The notes beneath the pieces were generated by a model that saw only the letters and a list, made by a program, of their open reading frames with translations, was not told the DNA's origin and did not search any database. Source: Populus alba (taxonomy: Eukaryota > Streptophyta > Magnoliopsida > Malpighiales > Salicaceae). Taken from it: DNA of 64,000 nucleotides. The stretch covers positions 3,848,967 through 3,912,966 of the forward strand of contig NC_133299.1 in the NCBI RefSeq assembly GCF_005239225.2. The letters are read 5' to 3'. Both the position numbers and the translations under genes were made by a program. Below are positions 39,398-50,195 of this stretch, one piece after another. Numbering within the stretch: the first letter of the stretch is position 1; every line of letters starts with the position of its first letter.

Positions 39398-39853
39398 CTA
39401 ATGCCACTTTCTTTTGGAAAAATTATAGGCCTCCTTACGCTTTTTCTTGTGGGGCTTCTTCGGTGTGCGCTTGGAGGAGTCGTCAGACACTTGGGGTCCG
39501 ACACCGTGAGGATGTGTAGGAGCAAGAGCCACGACAACATGGGGGGAAGCAGGAATCTCGTCTTCAACATAGACTTCTCTCGGAATAATGAAGTCCGTAC
39601 ATCTTGCACCACTAAAATAAATCCATTAATAGAAATAACTCCAACGATATAAAAAGAAAAAAACCACGGAACAACTTACTTTTCCGAGAAAGACCGTAGT
39701 GATATCCCCCCGGGGCAATCCTCACGAAGAAAGGCCGCTTGACCTTTTATCAAACACTTTCCATTTGTGATTTCAATTTCAGCATCTTGCAAATAGAGGG
39801 TGTTTTTTTTTTGCATTGAAAATTGCTGAAAAACTACTGGAGGATTCTTACAT
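39398..39853 (-). pseudogene. Array copy 6 (subtype A), stop at codon 2 and A-run frameshift
   Basis: Exons 39680-39853 and 39398-39611. Codon 2 is TAA, and exon 1 has one extra A in the homopolymer after NA. It shares the FIIPREVY change with copy 3. It is the first unit on the minus strand: its promoter end is the array's right edge, where similarity stops within 'agaaaaatt'. Confidence 0.75.
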
Positions 39854-40367
39854 TTCAAAGTAATGAAAACTTGAAAGGGAAATAAATTTAAAATGAAAAA
39901 CAATAAAAAAAAACCACTATCGTTACCACTCTCTCTATAACTCTGGAGAGACGATAGAAAAAAATAAAGTTACCTTGATCGTCTTGCTCGATATCCTATG
40001 ACTTGTAGCGATCGTTTTGTTCCTTTTTTTTTGTTGCGTCTTGCGTTCTGTTCGGGAGTCATGTGGGGGTAATCTGAAGTTTATTTATAAAATGGAAGCT
40101 GCAGAGAGAGAGAGAGTTGATAAGATTGAAGCTGAGAGAGGTGAACTGATGTGTCGTCTAGGCTTTTCACCAGGATTTCTTTTAGCATAATACGCTTGCA
40201 TCGATATTTTCATGGATTTACTGATGAGATGGTACGGCCACTATTGAGACGATTATGTGTACGCAGGGGAAATATCTTCTTACTTGGAGAGCAAACCTAT
40301 TTGGTTCGATTTCAAGTGCTATTCTCTCTCCCGTCACTTTCTAATGCCACTTTCTTTTAGAAAAATT

Positions 40368-41278
40368 AGATTAATCCCCAATTATTCATAGCTATTCTAC
40401 TAAGTCCTCTAACGTTTTACTTTAACAATTAGATCCCATCTATATAGCTTTTCTCCAATTACATCCTTCTGTTAAAATAACTAGAATTAATGTTAAACAT
40501 TGCACATGCTTGTTTTCTTACTTAAACTAGTGTCCTTTTGTTTTTTTTGTTTTTTTTTAAATATTTTAATCTTTCATATCTAATATTGAATCAATTATTC
40601 AATTAATTACTTGTTTTTGGTCAGAAAATCCTCTCGAATATTTTTATTTTTTAATAATTGATTAATCTTGAGATTTCAAATCTTCTTAAATGCCAAATTC
40701 ACATTCACAAGTTTTTTCTTATATTTTAGCGCATGGGCAATCATAAATATAGTATAAAATTGTTATTATAATTGGGGTATTTTCATACCTAAGAGTTGAG
40801 AGAAATTTAAGGTAAGTTAAAAAAATAACTACCAAGTGCACTACATAATGTTGTCTCCGATTACTTTTAAGAAATTGTAGAAGGATGTCATGAGAATAGA
40901 TTATTAGTGGAGAGATTGACAGGTATATATGTTGTAAAGTGGGCCATACCATGATTGGCCATACTTGGATCCCACTTTCTATACAAGGTGAAAAGGTCTT
41001 GTCTAAGCAAGGTGTGATCCGATACTGCTTTGCTTTGTTTACTGTATTTCGGACTTTGCAGCCTCGATAGCGAGATATAAAATAGACTTTGTTTTGATTG
41101 CTAGAGGATGAGACACGGGAAGTGCGAAGGTGTATTGTATTTGTGGTTTGGTGGTATATTTTTTTGGAAAAGATTTTATTTATTTATTTAATAATTTTAA
41201 TATTTATTTTTTAAATAAAACATGTTTTAAAAAATAACTACAATAACAAAATCTAAATATTATGTTAATCCTGTTCAC
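40368..41278. other. Spacer between array and right inverted-repeat arm
   Basis: AT-rich at both ends. A more complex stretch (about 40,900-41,150) gives no convincing exon on either strand. It should hold the original upstream flank of the array gene. Confidence 0.45.
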
Positions 41279-41680
41279 TACACTTTTCTTAGACAATCGA
41301 GCATATTGCCCCTTAAACCAATTAAAGCTACCTTCTGATATAATAGGAAGATATTCTTCGTAGAAAGTTGTGCTAGCTGTCCTAGATTCAGATATTACAT
41401 AAATGCTCTATTGTAATTTAAAAGTAAAAAATAAATAACTGAAGCTAGAACCTTGTTTGCAAAGAAATGGTCAAATTTCTCGTGAAATATGGTGGTATGA
41501 TATATGTATAACATCCAAACTTGGATTTGGAGAAATGAAGGTTCAAATTTCATATCGCATGTCCTTCTAAAAATGGAAATTGAAGTAGGAAGGAGGATTT
41601 TGGAGACAGGCCAATCCTTTGAGCATTTTTGTCTGTGAATTAACTGAAAGTCTCAAGTCCTTCACCGATCTTCTCTCGTA
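41279..41680 (-). repeat. Right arm of ~400-bp inverted repeat flanking the array
   Basis: Reverse complement of 33,962-34,360 over its whole length. It ends exactly where dispersed repeat copy A' begins (41,681). No direct target duplication can be seen outside the two arms. Confidence 0.85.
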
Positions 41681-42490
41681 AGAACCCTTGGACCTAACAA
41701 TTCCTGAAAAGCTAAAATCATATTTCAAATAAAAACTTTGACCCAAACATTACCTAAATGAGAAAACTAAAAATATTGGATGAAACTTTGACTTGTTCAT
41801 TATAAAAATTAAGAATCAAAAGTATAGGAAAAAGTACCACAAAGTAAAATTCTTTTATAAGTTCGATAAAGTTCACAGAAGAAACACAAAATAAAGAGTT
41901 TTGCTCACAAAAACACACTGGTTTTATTAATCAGTCAATTGCCTAAAATTTAAGTTCAAATTTAACTTAAATAGTCCACTAAAGCAACCTTAATAGACCT
42001 TTTGGGTTATAAACTATAGGCCCAAATAAATCATTAAGTTTTTTTTTTAAAAAAAAATACAAGATCTATGGTTTTTTCTTAAAAACAAACCAAACAAAAA
42101 TAAAATACATAAATAACTAGATTCTAAATCCTTTGGATATTTAAACTTCCTAAATACTTGTAAAAATGAGAATTCAAACCTATAAATAGAAAAGAAAAAC
42201 AATTGAAACCCAAGAGTTTCTGCCTAAATTGCCACTTGTGTGTTTAATGGCCTAAATCAACCTAAAAATTAGCCCCACACCAAGCTTGCCTATGCTGCAA
42301 TTGTCCAGACCAAATTTGGTCTAGTTTAAACTAACTTTAATTGATCTAAACAAACTAGAAAAACATTAGCCTATAAGCCACAACAAAACCAAACCATGCT
42401 CAATCTAAACCAAACCAAAAACCCCAAAAATAAGTTGAAGTCTCGTGAGTTACTATCAAGCTTGACCTAAACCAAATTTCTAAGAAATTC
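41681..42490. repeat. Dispersed repeat copy A' (partner at 31.1 kb)
   Basis: Same order of phrases and same orientation as 31,091-31,900, with moderate divergence. It abuts the right inverted-repeat arm without a gap. Confidence 0.55.
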
Positions 42491-44297
42491 TGGTTTGATG
42501 TGCACTTTCATTGGACACCATGGAAGCATATTCTGGATCATATCAAATCTATTTTAATGTTTTTCTATTTCTTACTTGATTTATCATTAAATGTTTTGAT
42601 GCTAAATGAATGACCTTTATTTTATGAAATTGAATGTTAACTTATTTTAAAAAGTTAAGATATGGAGAACCAAAATTGACATTAAAGAAGAAACAAATCC
42701 ATTTTCTATAAAAAGGGCACAAAAGTTCCCTTTAATACCTCAAGTTTTTTTTTTTTTCCATATTTCATCCTTGTTCTTTTAGGTTGTTATGTTTTGATCC
42801 TAAGCTTCATTTTATCATGTTTTAGTCCATGAAGGTTGAAGAGTAAAGAAAAATCATTGACAAAGTTGTGGAGAGAGAAAAACATTGGATGATTGAATTA
42901 TGACCACTAACAATTTTGATTTTATTATCCATAGATTTTGTTTTAAGAGAGGAACTCAATAAATATGGTTTTAAACTTTAATAATGCAAGAAAAAATAGA
43001 TCATCCTTAATTTTTTTTTTTAAAAAAATTGATTTCATTTTGAGCTTTAAGCTGATTAAAATGTGTTTTGTAATTGGAAACAGGGTTTTAGAGGTCCATA
43101 TAATTTTTTTGTTCATGTTCTTGGTTGAAAAAAAGGTTGAAATTTGGTTTTTTATGGTCCAAAATCTTGGAACTTGATTTTTAGTATCTGGCACATATGG
43201 TGACTAGAAAATATTATAGGTAGACGACGAGTTATCAATTATCTTAAAAAATTATCTTGGAATCTAAAACCAAAATATGTGGGTCTACATTGCATACCTA
43301 AGCGGGCTTGCATTACAAGCTCAAACATGCATAAGCCATGCTTTTTGGCTAAAATGCTTCATGAGTTGATTCTTTAGGCCCTCATTTATTGTTTTTTTTT
43401 TTTTACATATTAAAATAAAACCATATTTAAATAATTAATTACAACGATATTTGAAAATTAATCAATTATTCCATATCTTTAAATAATAAATGATTTTTTT
43501 TTTATGGTTATATATAAAACTTATATACACAAGTTTTATAAAAAAAAACTAGATCATAAATAATCAATGAGATTTTTTTTTATAATTTTTCTTTACTGTC
43601 AATTTATGATCACATCAAATTTTTTATTATGAGGTAATTATAAGAAATACGAGGCATAATATTCTATTTATAGAAAAAACTTGATGATCCTATAGTGATA
43701 AAATATTACTTTGTACCCTGAAAAATATTACATATTTATTCTAGGACAATTTTAGAAATTTATATAATCCAAGTTCTTGACTTTTCTAGGTCTAGAATTA
43801 TAATCTTTTATATTAATTACATCTAAGTTTTTAATTTTTAAGACTTATTTATAATCAAGTCATACTTGACTAAGCTATATGGTCGAGGGTGTAGACCTCG
43901 AACTCAACAACAAGATATTATTTTCTTGTAAATTCGTTTAGGATTCAATCTTAAATGGTGTCATTAAGGCTAAACCTAAAAAAAAAAAAAATTATAGATG
44001 ACTATGAAATACATGAAGGGGTGATACAGGATCAATTATCCTCTACCTATCAAACTCATGGTTTAACCTAGGTGCTATTTACTTGCCAATTAATAGTTTC
44101 TATCATCTTTTTATTGTATCTTAATAAATTTTCTTGTTAAGATTTTAGTTGGGAATGACAATTTAAAGTTGTCTAATCTGGTTGAGTAGCTTTAAATTTA
44201 ATTAAAATCTAAGAATTAGAAAAGATTTACAACCTTTATTTGTTTAATGAAATATCAGATATGTTGACTTCCATATATAAAAGCCTAAGCCATCTTA
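42491..44297. other. AT-rich spacer, no gene seen
   Basis: Overlapping open frames near 42,940-43,195 on both strands are low complexity and mutually antisense. Nothing else was found. Confidence 0.5.
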
Positions 44298-45074
44298 AAG
44301 TGTGTTTGGTATTGCGGTAGCTGTTGTGATTGTGGTTTGAAAAAAAAAATATTTTATAAAGAGTATTTTTTAGTTGAAGTTGATTTGAAAAAATAGGTGT
44401 TTGGTTAAAACTGTAGTTGAAATTGAAGTTGAAGAAAAAGTAGTTTAATGTGTTTTGTTAAAAATGCTTTTAAAATTAAGGTTATAAAATAATTTTAAAA
44501 AATATATATTAATATTGATGATTTTTAATTTAAATATTGTGGATTTAACTATTACTATTACATCATAAAATAAACATACTTTATATAAAAATATTTTTTT
44601 TATTATTCCATTGAACTATCTACAATTCCATCACGTCTGAAATACATCCGACAATTTTCTTGGTTTCTTTAACACGCAACAACATAACTTGTAAAATATA
44701 TTCAGGAATAAATTAGAATTGTGATCAAATTCTGCAAATACTATGTCATTAAGCGAATAAAATACAATTAAAAAATAAAAAATATTTTTTTTATTTTACT
44801 GGGTCGGACCCGATTCAATGCATTTTGCGCGTTGGACCAGACCCGGTCCGGTCGGAACAGTGTTCATTGCTCCACTGTTCAGTAAATAGTGTAGCATGGT
44901 TGCCTTTTGTCGCCACGCAGGAAAGCAGCAATTTGCTGCTTTCCATCTCCCTACGTTTTGCACGTAATTTATTGTGGGATCCATGTACATTAAGCAACTA
45001 TTTTTTCTTAACCAAATGTTTACTCAGTGCATTTTTAAAGAAATGCAAACTCTAACGCGTAGCCAAACAGGCTC
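44298..45074. mobile_element. PIF/Harbinger-like MITE
   Basis: 777 bp. The left end is AAGTGTGTTTGGTATTGCGG; the right end, inverted, is GAGCCTGTTTGGCTACGCG. The two share the core TGTTTGG. A TTA lies immediately outside each end (44,295-44,297 and 45,075-45,077), the target duplication expected for the PIF/Harbinger superfamily. The right third is GC-richer ('cggacccgattc', 'cccggtccggtcgg'). It encodes no transposase and so is non-autonomous. Confidence 0.65.
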
Positions 45075-45077
45075 TTA

Positions 45078-46079
45078 GTGTGATGAATAAATAGATGACT
45101 CATCAAGAAGTTTCCTCACTCTCTTTTATTACAAGACAAACATAACACACAAGTAAAAAGGATGCAATATGTATAAACATACAAGTTATTACATGAACTA
45201 ATCCCAACTTTTCATTAACTCAAAATGATATACACAAATCTGTTAATGTATATGCTATGCATAATGGTTATGCCTACCCACAAAACTTGCATTGCATTTC
45301 AATGCATTGCTCTGGTATCAATTGTCATAGGATCGGATTTTTATTGTTGCCCAACCAAAGCCTTAATTGTAAGCTTTTATTATGTGATCATAGTATTGAA
45401 AAAATGAAAGGGAAAACCTAAAAAATACCATTTAACTAAATAGGTAGTCTCAATGTTACCATCAAAAAAATTTTGGTATAAATTTTACCATCAAACTTTC
45501 AGAAATTATCAATTAAGAAAATTCTTTCAATTTTAAGGTTCTCTATATATATTTCTCTCCAAATTGTAATTTTTTTTTATAAAGAAAACCAAATCATTTT
45601 GTAGGGACTTGATGTATATTTTTGCTAAGTGATTCTAATAGAAGTCCTTAATTAAGGAATCAAAATAGCTTTGTAGTAAAATTGATATAAAAAACAGCTT
45701 AGGTGCAAAGATGATAATACCCTAATCGTTTGATGGTATATTTGATTTTTGCAAAAAAAAAAAAAAAGTTATCATCTTTGACTCTTGGAGCCTGAAGGAT
45801 GGAGAGAGATTACCTGCAGTATATATTGCCATAGCGTGTAAATTGCCCGAACTCTACAAAGAAAGATCACTCCAAGATGAGAAATTGAGCAATTCAAAGT
45901 TTCTTTCTATCCTACAGTGCAATGGCATTGACTATCAGACATACCTTTCAGTTTCGGACAAGCACAAGCACCACCATAGTCGAAAAACATAAGTTCTTGA
46001 TGTGTGTGAATCACACATATATAGATTTTGTAGCCTGTCCAAAATATCTATATATGTGAGTCGAAAAACATAAGTCTAG
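45078..46079. other. Spacer; upstream exons of the CHI-like relic not found
   Basis: AT-rich to about 45,770, then more complex DNA to 46,079. I looked here for earlier exons of the plus-strand chalcone-isomerase-like fragment and found none that join. Confidence 0.45.
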
Positions 46080-46405
46080 ATGATAGGGTCCTGGGGGCAG
46101 CTTCAGATGACAAAGCTAACTACGGGTTCTGCGATTGAGATTTCTCGACTTCCAGGATATATTCCTCAAACAAAAGGTGCAAATACTGAAATATTTTTCA
46201 ACAAGATATTATATATGTCCACTAGATATAAGATGCTGATGCTTCATTTTTTTATTTTTTTTCCTGTGCAGTTATGGATGAGGTGGTTAGCAAGGTTGAG
46301 AATGAACTTCTCTGCAGGGCATTCTTTCACATGTATCTGGGAGATGATCCCTTTGACAAGGATACCATAGAAAAATCTGGGATGCCCTTGCTTTCACTGT
46401 TCTAA
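46080..46405 (+). pseudogene. 3' fragment of a chalcone-isomerase-fold (fatty-acid-binding type) gene
   Basis: Two exons splice cleanly. The first ends at 46,176 (donor GT at 46,177-46,178) and the second starts at 46,272 after TGCAG. Together they read ...LTTGSAIEISRLPGYIPQTK then VMDEVVSKVENELLCRAFF, HMYLGDDPFDKD and a terminal LLSLF with stop at 46,403-46,405. The 'VSxVExxLLCxxxxxxYLGxDPFD' pattern near the C-terminus is typical of chalcone isomerase-like proteins of plants, including plastid fatty-acid-binding (FAP) types. No promoter or upstream exons were found, so it is most likely a relic. It is convergent with the epimerase gene, whose stop lies ~510 bp away. It could instead be the end of a gene with very distant 5' exons. 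Confidence 0.6.
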
Positions 46406-46918
46406 TCACTCAGTGGAACACTTTGCTGGACATACAGGAATAAGGTTCGAGTCCACTACCAAGCGACTAAGCATTGGTTCAATAAGAACAAGTATATGGT
46501 GAGATTGTAGCTGATTCCATAATCGAATCCAAGTCAATCCCCACCCTTTGATGATAGTGCATAAACTTTTCATGAATCTGATGTTTCTACTTTTTAAGAT
46601 TTCAAGAAATCTATAACAATTTCTGTATCACAACCATGGCATCACCCACTCTTAAAGTTAACTATATCTTACATGGAAAATACTAGAAAGGCACATCACC
46701 TCATCACACAGAGGCAACATAAAAATATCTTGTTGCTCAATAATGTGACAGTGTGATCCCAAAATGATAAGCCACCATAGCAGTTTGTTTAATCTCACTC
46801 TAGATATCCTAAAAGACACGAGGGGCAATATACAGAAAAGCAAGAGCATCCATATTGTACATTAAATGAAACAGTTGACATTGCTAACAAGAAACCTTCA
46901 CTTAGCCCATGAATGAGA
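46406..46918 (-). other. Convergent 3' flanks: CHI-like relic and epimerase 3' UTR
   Basis: Complex sequence without an open frame of interest. The right part should be the 3' UTR of the minus-strand epimerase gene. Confidence 0.45.
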
Positions 46919-49809
46919 TCAGTGAAAGCCATATAGAACCTTTCGAGGATCCAATTGACCACTGCAATAACTTGATGACACAGTAGAGAGTTCTTGGTAG
47001 CCCTTCCACTCCTCAAAAGGTTTCAAGACAATTGGGGTTTCAATAGAAGCTGAATCCACGCACAACATGCTTTTGTAGTCTTCATCCCCCATATCTGGGA
47101 GAGCCTTGGCCTTTCTGTCCCAAGGATTCCACATAACTGCGTGTCAATCATGTAGAAAATGTAAGTAACACAGTGAGTGGATAGGACCACGGCAACTTGA
47201 AAGTTCAGCCACACAGTTAGAACATCAAGAAAACATTTTAGAACCTGCATCTGGCATCCCATCTTTCCGCAGTACAAAGGTTCTCTTTTTTTCATGATCT
47301 ATGATGGCAATCTTTGAGGGGGTGCTCAAATATACCCTGTCAACCTAAAATGACTTAATTTTATTAGAAAAACACAGGAAAAAGGTCATGCTCCAAGACA
47401 TGGGAATTCAAATAAAAGAACAAAGTTGAAACTCATATGAAATCACAATTCATTCGGTGGCTAGAAATTTCAATTAATATTCTACCTGCAAAAGATTCAA
47501 ATTCAAATTGACAGTAGAAGAAAATAAAGCATAGTACCTCGCCATCAAAGGTAATCGCATCTGCCTGCTCAGTGAACCTTTCTCTGTGCATTAGATTATC
47601 TAAGTAATCAAGTGTCTCCAATCCCTCAACACGCACTTCGCTGCAAATGAAACAGCATCATGCAACCCTCTGAAAAGAATAGCAACGTAATATCTACCAA
47701 ATTCATGTTCTGCCAACTCCCTTAAAAATGAGAAAAAAAAGCATGCATGTTGATAGCAAAAACTTATAGATTACAGGAATATGCACAATTCAGAATGAAT
47801 AGGACTGGAATTATGAGGGTAGGGGCACCAGTCACAAACTTTAAGTCTAAGTCATTGCAAACGAAGCAATTGCTTTATAATTCATGAGACAAACCTGATA
47901 TCTGATACAGATAAGTAGTTACGCAGTGCAAAAGTGAAGGAGAAGGGCCTGTTATCTGTATTTCTCACACGAGATATCAAAGTGAGCTTGCTAGCACTGA
48001 GGGTGATACGAAGCCGTAGCTCAAAGCTGCAGAATACCATGAGATTCATAAGTTCATCCAATTGATGATACCCTTGGACATGTAGTCTTATTTTGTAAGG
48101 GTTACAAATTTGCAAGCATACCTTCTAGGCCAGGTTTTCAGATCCTCTTCTGTGGACTTCAATATCAGATCCACTGATGACTGATTGTTTGTTGGAGGCA
48201 GAGGTGAAGGGTCATTGTCCAATGACCACAATTTGTTCCTTGCAAACCCATGTCGCTCCAATGAACCAAGATTCCCAAACTGAAATTGCAGCATGGACTA
48301 AGAAATATAATCTCAACAAGGATAAAATGATACGATTCTGCTTCGTTCGTTAGATCTCAAACCTGTGGAAAGCAGACAGGAATGCCTCCCCTGATGGCTT
48401 TTGGTGGCTTCCAAATTGCCTGCTAAGAAAATAATGCCTCATAAACAAGATATTATGGAAGTTATAGCTGTATGTAGCTTCTATACAGTTAATAACTCAA
48501 ACAATGGTATGCTAGTTTGAGAGCAACTCGAGGTTTCCCATTTTTAATAATAACAGCAGAGCACTAATGGCTAATGAGTAATGAAAAAAAAGTGTGGATT
48601 GGATAAGTACCAAGAGAAACAGAACTAATGGAAAATGAAGACCAGATAACTACAGAACAAAACAGTTCAAAATACGTTAAGCTTCTATCTAGTTTTTGTC
48701 CTTTCTTGTGGTGATAAATTGAGATAAGCCAGCTAATTCTTTCACCATCATGTTGTCATGGTTGCTAGATCAAAGTTAAGCTATTATTCAAAAACTGCTG
48801 GAATCAACCGGTTTATTAATTGCTAAAGAATCTCAAGGCTCAACTACCTTAGACATGTACGAGAACAAAGTGAAGGCCAACATCCAAATCAATAGCATAG
48901 CTATCAAAGATTGAATTATCGATACTGTAATATCCAGAAATCAGCAACTTGTCGTTCCTAGAATCTAAATAAGGTTCACATGAAGCTTAAATATATCTGT
49001 AGTCTCAGAAGTAGTTAAACATGCAGAAGAAGAACTGCTCACCTTGCTGCTCATAAAAAGTAGTTCCTCTCTTCGTTCATTCTTCCATGAAACAACCTGC
49101 CCGCCATACAAAAGCACCTGAAACCATTTTTCAGTGAAGAGTTCTTTAGTGCTGAAGTTGACTCAATTCATTTTTTGCAAGTTGGTAAGAGGAACTTCAA
49201 TATGTTTTATGGCTTAACCGAAATCCTACACCCGTGCAAACTATCTGTTCATGTGTACTGAGTAGGGTTCACGCATACAGCCCTAGAAGAATTCTTTCAC
49301 TGTGTGAAATTAGAACTCAACACAGCACAAGGTGTTTATCTCGGCCCAATCTATCCTAAGCCAACCCCTAATAGTAAACTTTTTTCCATTTCTTTGTGTT
49401 ATTCCAGTTATGATTGCTATTTTTTTTTAATATCACTTTCAAGATTGCATATTTTAAAGGATATGAAAAGTGAGGATTGCTGCTTATTCAACTGAAATTC
49501 ATTAATTTAATTACTCAATTATTTTACTCCTGCTTATCCTGATCTTCTTTTTTCATTTTTTGAAAATTGTTTGACATAATCCCTGCAAAGTACTCTTAAT
49601 TACCATAATTAATTGTTAATAATCAAGCCTACACCAATTTCAATTTCTGTCTTAGATTACAGAAACATCACCTACAAGTAACCAAGAAAAAGTAAAGAAT
49701 AAACAAGAATTCAAGGAGAAAGGGTAATTACCTCAGCAGAAGAGCCAGTAGGGTCAGTCAAAATAATCCTTGGCAGCCCATCAGCATCATGAACCATATT
49801 CAACGCCAT
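46919..49809 (-). CDS. Glucose-6-phosphate 1-epimerase family protein
   Basis: Eight coding exons join in frame to 306 residues: 49732-49809, 49043-49117, 48363-48419, 48122-48279, 47895-48026, 47538-47640, 47245-47344 and 46919-47136. All are GT-AG. Seen: GGQVVSWKNERREELLF, the substrate-loop text RGGIPVCFPQFG, HGFARNKLW, SVSDISEVRVEGLETLDYLD, WNPWDRKAKAL and C-terminal EEWKGYQEL...CSGQLDPRKVLYGFH. Family role: interconversion of alpha and beta glucose 6-phosphate (galactose-mutarotase fold), probably cytosolic here, as no transit peptide is evident. Start: MALNMVHDADGLPRI; the spliced 5' UTR has no earlier in-frame ATG. Odd: the catalytic His expected in the 'ALHxY' motif is Arg (R158), and the expected Glu of 'CVE' is Asp (D262). 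From memory some plant relatives (At3g01590 type) share this, so it may be a subfamily trait. Confidence 0.93.
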
Positions 49810-50060
49810 GGGTTTCAGCCTCAACCTTTCCCTCAGGCTACTCACTATTGGGTTCACTTTCCCTTTCTTCCACTCCAGCTATAACACCCACAAATGGGAA
49901 AGGAAAAAAAAATAAAGAAAATCTCACTCACCACCACAACAACAAGAAACAAGAAACCAAGCTAACATGGTACACATACACAGACACAGAGAGAGCGAGA
50001 GAGAAGATAAGAATATATCATGGCAAAGTGGGATAACATAATAAAAGAAGGAAAACTTAC

Positions 50061-50195
50061 GTTTATTGATGTAGTAGTAGCTGCTAAGATTTGTTAAACT
50101 AATAATAGAAGATTTGTAATCGGCTTCGAGTACAAAGAACAGCCCACCAACTCTCAGTTCATGACAAGTTCATATATATATATATATATAAAGGT
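50061..50195 (-). promoter_or_regulatory. 5' UTR exon and TATA region of the epimerase gene
   Basis: A non-coding leader exon ends at 50,061 with donor GTAAGT. Its intron runs to an acceptor 'TTATAG' just above 'CTGGAGTGG' (about 49,880). A long (TA)n TATA-like tract at about 50,173-50,190 lies upstream. The leader contains no ATG in frame with the protein, which supports the start at 49,809. Confidence 0.55.

Larger units (their letters stand above)
34723..40367 (-). repeat. Six head-to-tail ~940-bp units, each a small gene with its own promoter
   Basis: Units: 34723-35667, 35668-36605, 36606-37545, 37546-38482, 38483-39420 and 39421-40367 (937-947 bp). Read on the minus strand, each has a TATA-like TTTATAAATAAAC; a leader exon ending ...GATCAAG; a short intron (GTAACTT...TTTCAG) with acceptor just above an ATG; coding exon 1; a ~70-bp intron; and coding exon 2. 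Upstream of the TATA is a GA/CT microsatellite whose length differs between units. Unit junctions all share the same breakpoint, with 4 bp (AATT) common to both outer edges. The similarity covers promoter, introns and exons alike, so whole genomic segments were copied and not processed transcripts. Confidence 0.95.

Noticed and set aside
44796..45055. Overlapping open frames on both strands in a GC-rich patch
   Set aside because: They lie inside the Harbinger-like MITE and show no domain.
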